Below are positions 24,859-36,741 of a stretch of 64,000 nucleotides of DNA, piece after piece. The notes below the pieces were generated by a model. It did no database searches and was not told the origin of the DNA. It worked only from the letters and a program-made list of their open reading frames with translations. The position numbers and the translations under genes were made by a program. This DNA comes from Aspergillus flavus. Lineage: Eukaryota > Ascomycota > Eurotiomycetes > Eurotiales > Aspergillaceae. How positions within the stretch are numbered: the first letter of the stretch is position 1; each line of letters begins with the position of its first letter. The stretch lies in the NCBI RefSeq assembly GCF_009017415.1, contig NC_092407.1, positions 744,001 to 808,000 of the forward strand, read 5' to 3'.

Positions 24859-26848
24859 CTATTCCCACGAATCCAATCCCTGCAGCTCGTTCCATTGATC
24901 TTCTAATTCGCGAATAATCCATCCCGTGCGCCAGCCCACGGAGCTCTCCACCCGAGTCAGGAACTTGAGCGATCCCCGCTTTTCGACGGGATGGCGCAGG
25001 CAGTGTCCATCTATGATATCCCTGGTTAGGACGGGAGAGCGATTTAGCCAAAAAGGGTAAACTCACATCGATATAATAGGTGGCAAGCCATGAAATACGC
25101 ATTTTCGACGGTTTCGTTCGACGAAGATAGCCCAATCACTTGCACCACGTGGGATGCAATCACTTTCTGCGGAATGTAAGTATATGGAATTGTCAAGCAC
25201 TCCAAAGTACGAACCTCTTCTATACGTCTGAGCCGTGCACGCTCATAGTTGCTCACCACGCCCCAATGGCGGTCAGACGACGTGAGGAGGATTTGACAGG
25301 TGTGGTAATATTGCAGCCCGACCACTATAACAGTTAACATATATCTCAGCCCACACTCTGGTCCATACACATACCGGCTGGGGGTGACATAACCCACAAC
25401 TCGGGAAATGGTCGATTTTCCGCTGGGTTGGCGTCTTTGTACTGCAAGGGCTGCCAACTGACAGGCCGGTCGCGGTACCACTGTTCCACTCTACTGGACA
25501 GATCGTGCCAGTCCTCCTCGTCCACGGCCGCAACATGGCCTTCGGAGCACAGCTGAATGATCCGGGCACAGTAGAAGATGATGGTGTTGGCATAGGCGCC
25601 ATCATCGCCCCGCTTGAAAACGGATGACCGTTCATAGTTCCGAAGATCAAGCTGCATGGGTTGATTTTGCACAATAGATGCGTAGATGGCCTGCCGGAGG
25701 AACTGCCAGCTGGCGGCCTCTGTCAACCCGCCTGACGATGCGGCTCTGGACATAGTATTGAGTAGCCGATTGGAACCGAGCCAATGGCACTTTTCGTCGG
25801 TCGTACTCTCCAGCTCCTCGTAAATCCGCAGAATCACCACCGAGATCAGCATGTTGTCGTCGTATGTTTCCTCCGGCCGTGCAAGAGCGGCGAGCAACAG
25901 TTCTACGCATTGGCTGTGATATTCGGAGGCTTCCCAATCACTAGCCCCGGACATGATCGCATCATGTCGTGCAGAAAGCGCCAACACTGCTTTCAGAACC
26001 ATGGGTACATGTAGCGCTCTGCGAGGCACCTCGGTGTTGAAAGTCGATCCCGAGTCACAGATATCCAACTGTTGTATTGGTTAGATCCTCCAGTACTAGG
26101 AAGTACGACTGAACCATGTATTCTCCTTACCCAGTGCGATATTTTATTGATATATGCGCGCAACAAGAACGCTTCTCGCGATGTCATCGTCGATGAAGAG
26201 GTCGAGCGCGGAGTGGATGGAGTCATTGGTGACCATGTAGTATTGGATGCCAAAGGAGAGACCATGTCATTGACTGCCCCCGGCGAGATCGCCGTGGCTT
26301 TGGTTGAATGTTCATCGTGTATTGAGGGTGTCGATATCGCCGGTTCCACGTGTGGGAGGCTAACGGCCTCATCGTGTGGATTCAGAGATCCAGAGATAGG
26401 CAGGTGAGCGACGAAGGGATCAGGGATATATGTATGGGGTCCGTCCGAGGAGATCTGCGTATCGCGCTGAGGCTCAGGTGGAGCATCACTGATGCTTCCA
26501 TCCGCGGACTCTTCGGCAGACTCTTGAACGAAGGTCACTAAAGTGGATTAGTTAGGGCTTCATTGGGACTAACATAGATGTAAAAGAGCGTATAGGTAAA
26601 ACTTAAGAGAACATACAAGACCGAGGAACGTTCACCCACGTCTGTGTTGAGTCCCACTCCAATTCAAACTTCGAGGCAGTTCCCTGGCTCTTCTGATACA
26701 CATGGCGGACGGTCTTGAAACGGAACGGAGGATCCAGACGACATGTCCGACCTAAGCGAGCGCATGCATTACATGACGAGGCTCCCGCACGAGTGGTACA
26801 CCGAATGTGGCGAAGGCGACAGCGCTCACATCCCCTTCCGATCCTCAT
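24859..26848 (-). CDS. Zn(2)Cys(6) transcription factor
   Basis: Predicted 564-residue nuclear regulator. Six exons on the minus strand: 26848-26617, 26537-26131, 26068-25375, 25324-25215, 25166-25067 and 25010-24859 (1695 nt, in frame). The zinc cluster lies at the very N-terminus: CERCRLRHIRC, then six Cys in total through CNACARLGRTC. A Ser/Thr/Pro-rich linker follows, then the fungal TF middle region (MVLKAVLALSARHDA; LLLAALARPEETYDDNMLISVVILRIYEEL), in the style of Fungal_trans_2/Fun_TF proteins. The start at 26848 was chosen because it leaves six residues before the first Cys; an in-frame upstream extension has no such logic. Regulated pathway unknown. Confidence 0.85.
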
Positions 26849-27702
26849 GGCAGTTTGCGGGGCAACTGGTGCTGAGCGATGAGCGCAGCGGGGAAAATAT
26901 ACAGATTGAGCACAAGCATGGGCGGATTGGTTTAGGGAACTGATCAACCCGACAGGTTTGCGCACTTGCAGGGACAAGTAATAAAGAGAAAAGGAGAGAT
27001 TGTCCGAGGGATTAACAACAAATGGAAGGTTTGAGTCGAGGGATTTGGTCAAAGGTTGGCGACGACCTTTAACACACCAATCGAGGCACAGCTTTCCCCG
27101 CATTTGCGCATATATGGGGACCGGTTTCTGATTGGATGCCCCGGACTTTCAACCCCCCACGAATTCCCATGGGGAACGAAATTTGATATGTCACGGGAGA
27201 CTCTCCCAACTCAGTAATTGCTCTGTCTACTCCTCCTGTCTTACACGTGTCTCTCTGCGGGATTCTTCGTCGCAAAAAGAGTATCCATAGCCAATTTTGA
27301 CTTTTATAAGATTTTTTTCCCTTGCCACAGCGTGTATGCATCTCGCATTGACTGGGTCAATCTACGACAAATCAGGACTGGTCACCAGCCCGCTTACACC
27401 CCCGACGGCATTTGACAATCATTTGCCGACATGCGGATCGTCACGAGGCGCTCTGAGCACAACACTAAACTGTCGCTCGAAACCAATCAGCCTTCCAACT
27501 CAATCACACTAGTCAGTTACCATCGCCATGATTTGTGCAGTCATGTCTCGCATAATACTATCACAATGTCATCAGATTCATTGACTTCTATTCCCTTAGA
27601 ACTTTAAATGAACTTCCATCAAACAAATGGTATAAAGGTATGAGAACGGCAAGTCGTGGGGCGTATATCTCGAAATCGCACTTTTAATTTTTTTTTAATT
27701 TT
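26849..27702. other. Intergenic region, no gene seen
   Basis: Upstream of the C6 regulator and downstream of rrb1. Frames in this stretch are short and unsupported. Pyrimidine-rich tracts near 27300 may belong to the regulator's promoter. Confidence 0.55.
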
Positions 27703-29310
27703 TTAGACACTGATCGTCTTGAATACTCTGTGAAGAAGAGGTTAGCATTGGACACTTCTCATAACGGTGTCCGGAATACATACCCGAATCCAGCAGCGCC
27801 AGTAGCCATGATAGTACCGGGCATCTGGGCCTGCCAGTGGATCTCCTTGACCGACTCCATGTAATGCACGAACAGCAATTGCGGCGGAACATCTGCCAGA
27901 CCAGCTTCCCGGCTCTCCTCCTCGTCAAGTTCTACAGCCAAATCCCACAGAGTCACAGTGTTATCGGCTGAACCAACGGCCACCACACTGTCATCGGTTG
28001 GGTGCCATTCAATACTAGTGATAGGCTCCTTGTGGAAGTCGAAGGCGGCGACAGGCGATGCCGTGATCTGGGATGACGGCGCCGCGGCATTCGGCTTCCA
28101 GTGTCTCAGATCCCAGACGCCCCATTGGCCATCGTCGGCACCGGTAGCGAGAAGGTGGAAAGTCTGCTTCGACCATGTCATGACATTCACGTCGGTATTC
28201 GACACCTTCACATCCACAGCAGGCTTGCGGGACTTGGACCGAACGTCCCACACCTTCACACTGCCATCACTGCTAGCGGAAGCGAAAACATTCCGCTCGT
28301 TGGGAGACCATTGCAATTCTTCGACCGACGAAGCGTGTCCAGTGAAGGGCCGCGTATCAGTAACCCAGCCGCCACCTTCGGTGCGTGTCGTAACGTAGAT
28401 CAAACCATCGTTATCACCAGTCAACAATTTGCCCAGTGGCTGTAAAGGGGACCAATCCAATGCGTAGCCTTCAGACTTGTGCATGCGAAGAGTAGAAAGG
28501 GGTTTGGAGGCGGAAGGAGGGAGAACGGTGCCAGGAACATCGAAGCTCGTAAGATGAGGGGTAACGTCGTGGATGACCACCTGCGAGTTCTCCAGCATGG
28601 TGGCAGTGAGGGTCTGTGGTGGCTTAGAATAGTCTCCAGAGGACGAGGGGGTTTGATGGCAACGGATCCGGTTGGTTGTCGATCCCAAGGGGATACTCTT
28701 GTGCTCAAGAATAGGTTCTCCCATGTCGTCATCGTCGTCCGAGTCACTTTCCGAGTCTGTACCATTCTCCTTCTCCATCTTGCTCAATCCGCTCATCTTT
28801 AGGACCATGAGCTCGTTTTCCTTTGATCGACGTCCCTCTGCCTGTGTACCGGTTACTGCATAGACGGTCGCTGGGAAGGTCTTGCGGTTGTCGCCCAGAT
28901 TATCGCGGACAATATCGAAAGAAAGACAGGGCCAGGGTGTGGTGAGGGTGTGTAGCATATTATACGTAGAAGGGTCTGGCGAAAGCACCTCGCCGGGAGC
29001 GAGTTTCGTTCTTCCGGGGATGAAAGTCTGCTGGTCGACCTCCATCGCATCTGTAGGACACGGTCGCAATCAGAGCTGAGCCGGTAAAACCAGATGAGCA
29101 TGAAAGCTTACCCTTTTCTTCCTCCTCCCGCTCCGCATCAGGACGGCCATCCACACCGGCCTCGAGGATCTCATCTTCGCTCTCGAATTCGTCCTCGAAC
29201 TCGTCCTCGAATTCCCCCACCTCGTCTGGAGGGGCTTCGGTCATCGGGCGCTCTCCCGCCTTGAGAGCGGCAGATTGCTCATCGGAAACGTCGGCAGCTC
29301 TTTTCGACAT
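27703..29310 (-). CDS. rrb1: Ribosome assembly WD40 protein Rrb1 (GRWD1)
   Basis: Predicted 496-residue nucleolar chaperone for ribosomal protein L3 in 60S subunit assembly. Exons on the minus strand: 29310-29112, 29050-27784 and a 25-nt last exon at 27727-27703 (1491 nt, in frame). The N-terminus is strongly acidic (EFEDEFEDEFESEDE). It is followed by the CAF1C/RBBP4-like helix region (STYNMLHTLTTPWPCLSFDI), a second acidic loop (DSESDSDDDDD), and WD repeats: GYALDWSP, SVEELQWSP with VKVWDVRSK, DVNVMTWSK with WGVWDLRHW, and SIEWHPTDDSVVAV with VTLWDLA. The C-terminus is VFKTISV, as expected for Rrb1. It is likely essential and constitutive. It is divergent from spg1, with 288 bp between the starts. 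Confidence 0.93.
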
Positions 29311-29598
29311 GGTGTAGAATGGTTAATCAATAAGGATTAAATAGAAGCTGTCGACGAACCAGTCGTGCGGCAGAACCACCTTCAACGAGAGGGAAAATTA
29401 CTGATTAGGGTTCAGGAACTTTTTTTTTCTGCGAAGCCCGACGGGCAACGGCGCTAAGCCTATCGCGGACTAGTGGCGATCGGGCTGTTGACGCTCTCCC
29501 TCTTCTGGAGCTGCGGCTGTGTTCACCCTCAGGCACTCCCACAGGGGCTGTGGAAAGCTTTGTCCAACATCCCTCCCAGTTGAAACACTCCTCTCAAG
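29311..29598. promoter_or_regulatory. Divergent promoter between rrb1 and spg1
   Basis: The 288 bp between the two start codons must hold both promoters. It contains a T-rich tract near 29421-29430. No clear TATA box is seen. Confidence 0.6.
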
Positions 29599-30677
29599 AT
29601 GGATGCGTCACATTTTCCGACCGCCAGCATACCTCATGTGGCGGATCAGATCGAACAGGATCCTCATGTAACGGAGGATACGGCCCCCGCTGCCGCTTAC
29701 AAGGACGGTTACAGCAGCGATTCGCGCGCCCACTATTCCTCCCACTCCGCCGTCGAATACCACTCTCCAACTCGCGATTATCAGTCTCATGACGATACCC
29801 GGCCGTCTCCTTCTCCTTTGACTCAAACCCAAATCCCTTCGTTGTCTCGGCCAAGTTCCGGATTGTCCAGTGCCCCCGGCATCTCCCAGACTAGCCAGGA
29901 TGTCAGCCAAAAACAACCATCGCAACAGCAAACGAAAAACAGCGTGGTGATCAAGGTCGGAATGGTCGGAGACGCTCAGATCGGAAAGACCAGTTTGATG
30001 GTCAAATACGTGGAGGGCAGTTGGGACGAAGACTACATTCAAACGTTGGGTATGTGATCATATTCGGGTCGCTATTTGTGGGCGCAACTCTAACCTTGCG
30101 CAGGTGTAAACTTCATGGAGAAAACGATTTCTATCCGGAATACGGAGATTACTTTTTCCATCTGGGATCTGGGTGGGCAGCGTGAATTCGTCAATATGCT
30201 TCCCCTTGTCTGCAACGATGCCGTCGCGATCCTCTTCATGTTCGATCTCACCCGCAAGAGCACGCTGAACTCCATTAAAGAGTGGTACCGCCAGGGCCGT
30301 GGTTTCAATAAGACCGCGATTCCTTTCCTCGTTGGCACAAAATATGATCACTTTGTCAACTTTCCCCGGGAAGACCAGGAGGAGATCTCGGTCCAGGTAT
30401 GTTAGCGTGAAGAAATCTAACAATAACCACGCTAATTTGAGCTTAGGCCAAGCGGTTTGCCAAGGCCATGAAGGCCAGCTTGATTTTTAGCAGCACCAGC
30501 CACAGTATAAACGTACAAAAGGTGCGAACGGAGATAATTTCCGAATCTGGTTTCCATCCGATACTAACTATCTGTTAGATCTTCAAGATCGTCCTGGCGA
30601 AGGCTTTCGACCTGAAGTGCACTATTCCAGAGATCGAGAACGTCGGTGAGCCACTGTTGCTCTACAAGAACGTATAG
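29599..30677 (+). CDS. spg1: Septum-promoting GTPase Spg1/Tem1
   Basis: Predicted 305-residue Ras-superfamily GTPase that triggers the septation initiation/mitotic exit network at the spindle pole body. Exons: 29599-30049, 30104-30396, 30447-30521 and 30579-30677 (918 nt, in frame). After a Ser/Pro/Gln-rich N-terminal extension of about 115 residues, typical of filamentous fungi, come the G motifs. They are GDAQIGKTS (P-loop), ETYxxTLG-like YIQTLGVNFM (switch I), WDLGGQREF (switch II) and GTKYD in the NKxD position, a Spg1/Tem1 signature. The C-terminus ([26 protein letters not shown]) also fits. No prenylation Cys is present, as expected for this group. Confidence 0.95.
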
Positions 30678-31236
30678 AATCACGATGAAGTGGAAGTAAC
30701 GATTATGTACATTGGGACGAAGTGATGTTGACGACTTCTTTTCCCTTGGTGGGATGAAGTGGCTGCAGTGGGAGGATATCTACATTGCGTTTCTGTCTGA
30801 TACGCATTTTGCTTTCCTTTATTTGATTTTCTTTTCTCTCAGCATTGGGACGCGTCAGGATTCTCTTCATGTTCATCATTTTCTATTTCTTTTCTTTTCT
30901 TTCTTTCTTTCTTTTCCTTGTGTTAAATTCCCCACCCGTGTTTTTAATCTCTCTTTCTTTCCTCCCACACTTTTTCTTTTTTTTCTTTGTGATTCATTAT
31001 AAAGCTGCATCTAAGACTCTTGATGGGTTAGAGATCAGAACCATGGCGCTATCACCGAGAGCTCAACTGCTCACGAAAGGAATATTGGAACCCATCCTTG
31101 AAACCATAAGGCCCACACTGGAAAAATGCGTGATATTACATGACTGCATGAGATTCGTTCAATGTATGCAACGTCCGACGTCATCGGAACCCAGCCTCAA
31201 GCCCTAATTTACATACATCACATCCCCAACCACCTT
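30678..31236. other. 3' flank of spg1 with CT-rich tract
   Basis: Contains a long pyrimidine-rich tract (about 30875-30990, runs of TTTC). Frames here are low-complexity artefacts. Convergent 3' ends of spg1 and the DUF899 gene. Confidence 0.6.
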
Positions 31237-32009
31237 TCAGTACTCATAAATTCTCCGAAAATTATTCATCCCATTCCCCACCTCCTGCCTCCCCAAAGGC
31301 GTCATATCCAACAAATGATACGTCCCAAGAAGAATCTCCATCCCCCGATCCGTAGTAGAATACGTATGGAACACCTCCCCCTCATCCCCCCTGAAAAACA
31401 CACATAAGCCAAAATACCCATTCCCAGGCTTCCAAGTGATAACCTCTCCACCCTTCTCCGCCTCCTCCCACGCCCGATGCGTCTTCTCCGAACTATAAAA
31501 CGGGAACTCCCACCCCGTAAGCCTCTTATACTCTTCAATCTTCCCCACCGGCGCCCTCGCAACCGCCACAAAACTCGTATCCCGACTCTCCAAATGCCGC
31601 AGATCAGGTATATGATCCATGCAAAACGAACACCCCACACACCCCTTCTCGTCCTCCGGCCCCAGCATAAAATGGTACATAATTAGTTGCTTCCGACCGG
31701 CGAAAAGCTCAGGGAGAGTTTTCTCGCCGTCGATGGTGTCGAACTTGAAGCGTGAGGCATCTGGGACGGGGACTATGGGTAGGGAGCGGCGCGCGGAGGC
31801 GAGGGCTTGGAGGTGGTGGGTTGCTGCTTTTTCGTGGGCGAGGTGGGTGCTGTGGGCTTTTTGGAATTCGGTAGGGGAGACTATCTGTTTTTTTGTTAGT
31901 ACATCGGATTATTTTGGGCGGAGGTTTTGTTGTGTTTTGTTTGGGGTTTTGATATAGGTTGTGAGGGTGTTGTTGCAGGACTGTTTACATTCTGGCTTGG
32001 TGGACTCAT
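31237..32009 (-). CDS. DUF899 thioredoxin-like family protein
   Basis: Predicted 222-residue protein. Exons on the minus strand: a 21-nt first exon 32009-31989 and 31884-31237 (669 nt, in frame). The first exon is inferred from a good donor and a TACTAAC branch site. If it is wrong, the main exon still holds nearly the whole family domain. Features: VSPTEFQKAHSTHLAHEKAA at the start, LPELFAGRKQLIMYHFML, then the cysteine centre GCVGCSFCMDH, DTSFVAVARAPVGKIEEYK, GWEFPFYSS and DRGMEILLGTYHLLDMTPLGR at the end. DUF899 proteins have a thioredoxin/peroxiredoxin-like fold and are thought to be cytosolic dithiol oxidoreductases. Substrate unknown. Confidence 0.88.
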
Positions 32010-32603
32010 GATGGATACCGGAATTTATCTGTCTGGTTTAGATAAAGTGATAGATGAATAGGTAGCTTGTGGTACAAAATTTGTTTTCCTGGTTCGAATG
32101 GAAATTGTTCGATTGTTATATAGCTAAAATCGAAAGGGTGGAAACGCGGGGTTGCGTTCGTATAACTTCAACTTAGTTAAAGCTTCTTCTCAATTATGTA
32201 ATTTGTCGATCTGTGTTCCGTGGTTGTGTGAACCGTCATGATGGTCCAGACTATGGGTCTAAGATGTAATTCTTAGACATCGTATGTATCCATGGATCCA
32301 ATAGTTCTATGGATTTTGTTGGGTGGTTTTGCGGATAACCCAAAATATATATCAATGCCAGACGGCCACACTCCGTCCAGAAACCACATAGTATTCGAGA
32401 CCTTAAGAAATATATAAATAAATATATGTTGCCTTAATCACAACAATCTACATCACGCAAAACACGTAATTAACAGCCAACACCCCCTGAACACAAACCC
32501 AACCAACCTCTCACTCAGCCGTGTCAGCTCTCTCCAACCTCCCCTGTTTCGAATTCAGATACTCATTCCTATACCAAATCAGAAACTCTATACAGTAATT
32601 TCC
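32010..32603. other. Intergenic, no gene seen
   Basis: AT-rich upstream region of the DUF899 gene and 3' flank of the QCR8-like gene. Confidence 0.6.
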
Positions 32604-33017
32604 CTAGTAACCCACAAACCTCTCATTCGCCCAATTCATCGCCGCATAGGCAACCAGAAACGGCGGCACAACATATAACACCTGATGTCTGCACCTCCGG
32701 AATGTATTGTAAATAGCAGCATGGAACGCCCCAGCAAAGGGTCTCTGGCGATTTGGGGATAGGGCATAGGTGATTATGCGTATTGGGGTGGGGCGGACTA
32801 TTTTCATGAACTGTCAGTACCTTATGCTTTTGGGACTTGGTGAATCGGCAGTTAGTAGTTCTTGGAAGTGTGATGGTGTTCACGTACCGGAGTTTCCGGG
32901 CTCTCCCATCCACCTATCCAGATATTAGTTGGATTTGTAGGGTGTCGTCAAGGTATATTGTAGTCATCGGGGTGAATGAACTTACCATCCGGTCTTGGGG
33001 TCGTTGTGGCCAACCAT
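32604..33017 (-). CDS. QCR8-like cytochrome bc1 complex subunit, short paralogue
   Basis: Predicted 83-residue relative of subunit 8 (ubiquinone-binding protein QP-C) of mitochondrial complex III. Exons on the minus strand: 33017-32986, 32913-32888 (26 nt) and 32797-32604 (252 nt, in frame). The last acceptor (TAG at 32798) is the only one that keeps the frame. Features: N-terminal GWWMGEPG, then ITYALSPNRQRPFAGAFHAA, YNTFRRCRHQVLYVVPPFLV and the membrane helix ending NWANERF. The core matches QCR8 well, but the C-terminus stops right after the helix (usual fungal QCR8 is about 90-100 residues or more). It may be a second, divergent copy next to a canonical gene elsewhere; that cannot be checked here. 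Confidence 0.8.
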
Positions 33018-33549
33018 GTTGGGAGAACTCACTTCGTGAATAGGATGGGTCTGAATGTCCCGTTTGAATGAGATTGGGGACTCATTCTTATACTATGTTT
33101 GTTTTGCAGGGATACTGGTATACTCCGATTAGGGCTTAGATGTCGGTGTGTCGGATGTTAAGTTAGTGTATAATTGGGGTAGTTGATTGGATGGTTCGTA
33201 TACTAGGTTTTTGAGTTTGATCCACATAAGGATTCGGATCCCTGTTGTTCTATGTTATAAATCCTATTTTTGTAGATTTTGGGCCTGGGTTTGGCTTTGT
33301 GCTGTTTGAGCTTTATTGCTAGCAGTTAGCTGGCTCATGGGGCCAAGTAGGTAGACAATAATGCCTATGGATGGGTGGTATTCTCTATGAAATCTGTGCA
33401 TATGTGTGCGAGTTGGATATAATTTACATGCAGCATCTTGCTTACTGAACAATGTATATAGATTGGACTTATGACAATTTACTTAAGAGTCTGTCTGATA
33501 CTAAAAGTAATTTATCATCTAGTACCGGCACCATTGTAAATAAAAGAAA
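33018..33549. other. Intergenic, no gene seen
   Basis: Promoter side of the QCR8-like gene and 3' flank of the next regulator. Nothing recognisable. Confidence 0.6.
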
Positions 33550-36307
33550 TCAAACAGCCAGCGAAAAGTCGCCAAAGAAATCCTGCCACGCAGTAGGAAA
33601 GTAAAACAAGTTCAGCCCAGGAAAGTCCCACTCCCGAACAAACTGCTCCGGCACAAAAGACTGCAAGTCTGCCTGGGCATCAAACGATTCCCAGAATGGC
33701 GCCGTAGTCACCGGATCCCCACCCGCTTCTCTTTCCTGAAAGATTCGGTCGTATTTCTCAATACTCAGCCTAAGAATCTGCATGTAGATGCTTCCATTGC
33801 CGGTAGTTTGCCCACTTGATCCCACAGATCGAGTTAGCTCATTGAGAAGTCTGTTTCCGTGGTCTAACAGTTCCTGGTGCTCCTCCCTTCGTTCCGGGAG
33901 AAGCCGAGAGAGCTTTAGAAGGAGTAGGAAGCAGAACGCGCACTTGGCCCAGACAAAATCCATGGCATATTTCAGTTTGGAGAGGTAGAAGTCTGGCTCT
34001 GTGCTTATGAGGCGGAGGTGTTTTCGGGCGCTGGACTTGGCCAGTAGAAGGATATTGCGCTCAATGGGGGACATAGCACTAGTTTGGTGTCAGTGTAAGG
34101 GTGGAGCGATATTTTTAGCTAATGGGAGAAATGATACGTACGCCACATTCTCTACTCCCATTGATAGCAGGGCTTTGCAGTGGAGTATTAGTTCAGCCCA
34201 GCATTTTTGGACGCGTAGGGCTGCTAAGAGGAAGGGTCTCTCTTCTCCTGCAGCAACCGAGTTCTCTGAAGATTTCCATTCACATTAGTACAACCATATA
34301 ATGCTATATAATGTTACAGTAAACGTACCAATGATGCGCAACCAGTCACTAAATCATTCAGTAGGTGATATAGACAGGGAAGGTAATTGATTCACTTACT
34401 CAAACCACAGGTCAAGATCTACCTTGGCCTCGTGTACAAATTCGGCGATATCCGGTCTATCTAACGTCTCTTTCGTGTCTAGAGTGTCGTTGACTCTTGC
34501 TATTTAAGGGTGTAAGGACCTCTCTTGTGTTTATGCTGGAGACATGAGATATCAAAATTACCACGAATAACGTTAAGCTTTCATTTCAGTGTCAGTCCGC
34601 TTGTATGATTAGATGTAGATACATAGACATACCTCAACCTGAGAAAAGAGACGTAAATCCAGTATTGTCGACGTATGATGACGGAGCAAAATGCGGCATC
34701 GATGTGCATTGCCCGTCATCCGAATGCCAGGCGGCTTTCCGCCATCTACATGAAATCTGAAGATGATCAGCCTGAATAGATCCCGCATTGGATTGCGAAC
34801 ATACATATGATCTAAAACAAGGAGGCCAAACCATGTCCGGGACTTGCGCATCAAAGAACGTTCTTCTTCATCAGTTGTCATATGGAGTTCAGGTGTGCCT
34901 TCAATCTCATCCATGGTCAGCCGCTGTATAAGTTCTTCGAATGCTTCATCCAAGCTCAAGTCTAATGCCATCCGGGTCGCAAATGACAGTAGGAGAGAAC
35001 GTTCTGCAGAATAGCATGCCACGATAAGAAGCGCCTGGATCGACTCTAGGCAGTTTAGTGTTTTGTTTTGAATAACAACGTTGATCCACCTCTTGAGCTC
35101 TGCGTGCAGCAAATCGGAAATCTGAGACCCGGATTCTGATATCCATCAGTTATACAACCGCGATAATGTGTCATGAGTGACTTGAGTAAGTTTGTCATAC
35201 TTGTCTCAACGCGACTACCAATTGTACAGATGGCATTTAAGAGTATGCTACTGCGCGCACGCACAGACTCAAAGTTGTCGAGTTCCGGGTTGAAAATTGG
35301 GATATACCTATCCTGGACATTGTCCGATGAATAAGCCTCTAGGTTAATGGAGGGTAGAAGCTAAGGGTACGTACACAACCTTGGAAGAACCTATGTTGGA
35401 TCAGCAAAAGCTAACAGAAGATACAGAATGCCTCGCAGCACCTACGTTGTAAAGCATGACATGGCCTGGTCAATTGTCATGAGACCCTTGCTGATGAAAT
35501 CGGAGATGGGTTCTTCTCTAACATCGAACCCGGAGCGCCTCTGCCTCGCGGGATGAGGACTATTCACCTCTGCAGTTTGCAGTTGCTGGAGGAGAGGGCC
35601 GTTCCGATGAGTTGATATACACCTAGGACCACGAGAGTGGTGGCCACTAGGATCCGCAGTCCCAAGGAATGTGGGCATTGGCCCAGGGTCCGACATAATA
35701 TGACTTGGAGAAGGAATTGGGATCTGCTGCCCTGGAACTTGACCCTGGGTTACATCTCCAAGAGGTCCTGAATTCGGCTGTATGTGAAGCCGAAGAAGCT
35801 CGTGCATATCGCTCAATTGTGCTTTCAGTCGCTGTACTTCAGCTTCCACATTTCCTAGCCGCCTTCAGTCTAGTCAGCTTTTGTCGTGTGCACCAATACC
35901 CAAAGGGCCGCTTCTGAAGAGACGAGATAAGTGCACATACTCCATGGAGGGATCCCTTGGGATCTCGAAGAATACACATTGCTTCCGCGAGCGTCTGCAC
36001 CTATAATACTTGTAAGCAAAGCATTTTCACCATCTAGAGCAAATGTATGAGAAAAGGCGACAATACCTGGTACATGGTCGTTTTCCGTCACATCTCACCT
36101 ATAGGAAGGTCAAAATGGATACATAGGCGGATCTATTACGGAGTTCAAGCACACTTTTGACTGCCGACAAGCGCTGCATGCCTTCTATGATTGGCGTGAG
36201 TTAGCCAGTAATACATGCATATCCCGGAGAAAGGAACAAAACTGTACGGGAATGCGCTTCTTCCCAATCGGAGCCGACACCACACACGAGGAACCGTCAG
36301 AATCCAT
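33550..36307 (-). CDS. Zn(2)Cys(6) transcription factor with 14 small exons
   Basis: Predicted 656-residue regulator. Minus-strand exons: 36307-36248, 36184-36155, 36098-36067, 36000-35941, 35862-35446, 35390-35375, 35312-35201, 35135-34805, 34756-34633, 34577-34562, 34499-34400, 34348-34329, 34265-34142 and 34078-33550 (1971 nt, in frame). The zinc cluster CSACRQSKVRCDGKRPCTRC is split over three exons. A coiled coil follows (VEAEVQRLKAQLSDMHELL), then the fungal TF domain: YIPIFNP, ESVRARSSILLNAIC, SIQALLIVACYSAERS, FHVDGGKPPGIRM and LDLRLFSQVELNVIRA. Two exons are only 16 nt and one only 20 nt. It lies next to a Dal5-type carrier and a GH31 enzyme and could control them, which is inference. 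Confidence 0.88.
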
Positions 36308-36741
36308 GCGGGCTGGATGGTAGGTATGTGCTAAGATCAGCTAGAATAGATTACAGAAAGGGTTAATGCAAGAAGGATGCGGATCGTTGCATGGATGATA
36401 TTAATGGGGGCGGGGCAACGCCGTCAACATCGGAGACTCGCCGGCTCGGCTAAAGACATGCCGATACAACTACTAACGTAATGTTTTATCTTCGCTTAGG
36501 GCGAAATTAGAATTACACGCTATTTGAGCCTAATCTGGAGGTGGCTAAGCCTATTACAACTTTGTAGGATGCTCTACGTCACATAATCCAAATTCGGGGA
36601 CGAGCTTTAAGCAATGAATTATCAATATACTCCATCCAACACAAGCCCTCATCACCTATAACGCGCCGTACAAGATGACTGGTCCAATAACCACACCTAT
36701 ATCCGTGTATCTCAGTTTGTCATGAAATCAACTAGTTCCGC
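36308..36741. other. Spacer upstream of the regulator
   Basis: Upstream of the regulator starting at 36307 and downstream of the carrier ending at 36742. No gene seen. Confidence 0.6.

Noticed and set aside
26849..27103. Longer N-terminus for the C6 regulator at 24.9-26.8 kb
   Set aside because: The extension has no conserved features and would place the zinc cluster unusually far from the start; ATG 26848 fits the family better.
30840..31207. Membrane-like protein rich in Phe and Ser after spg1
   Set aside because: Product of a TTTC-rich pyrimidine tract; it looks hydrophobic only by composition.
32623..32913. Alternative 96-codon reading of the QCR8-like locus
   Set aside because: It is a read-through of intron 2 in a different frame. 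The spliced frame gives the conserved QCR8 core.
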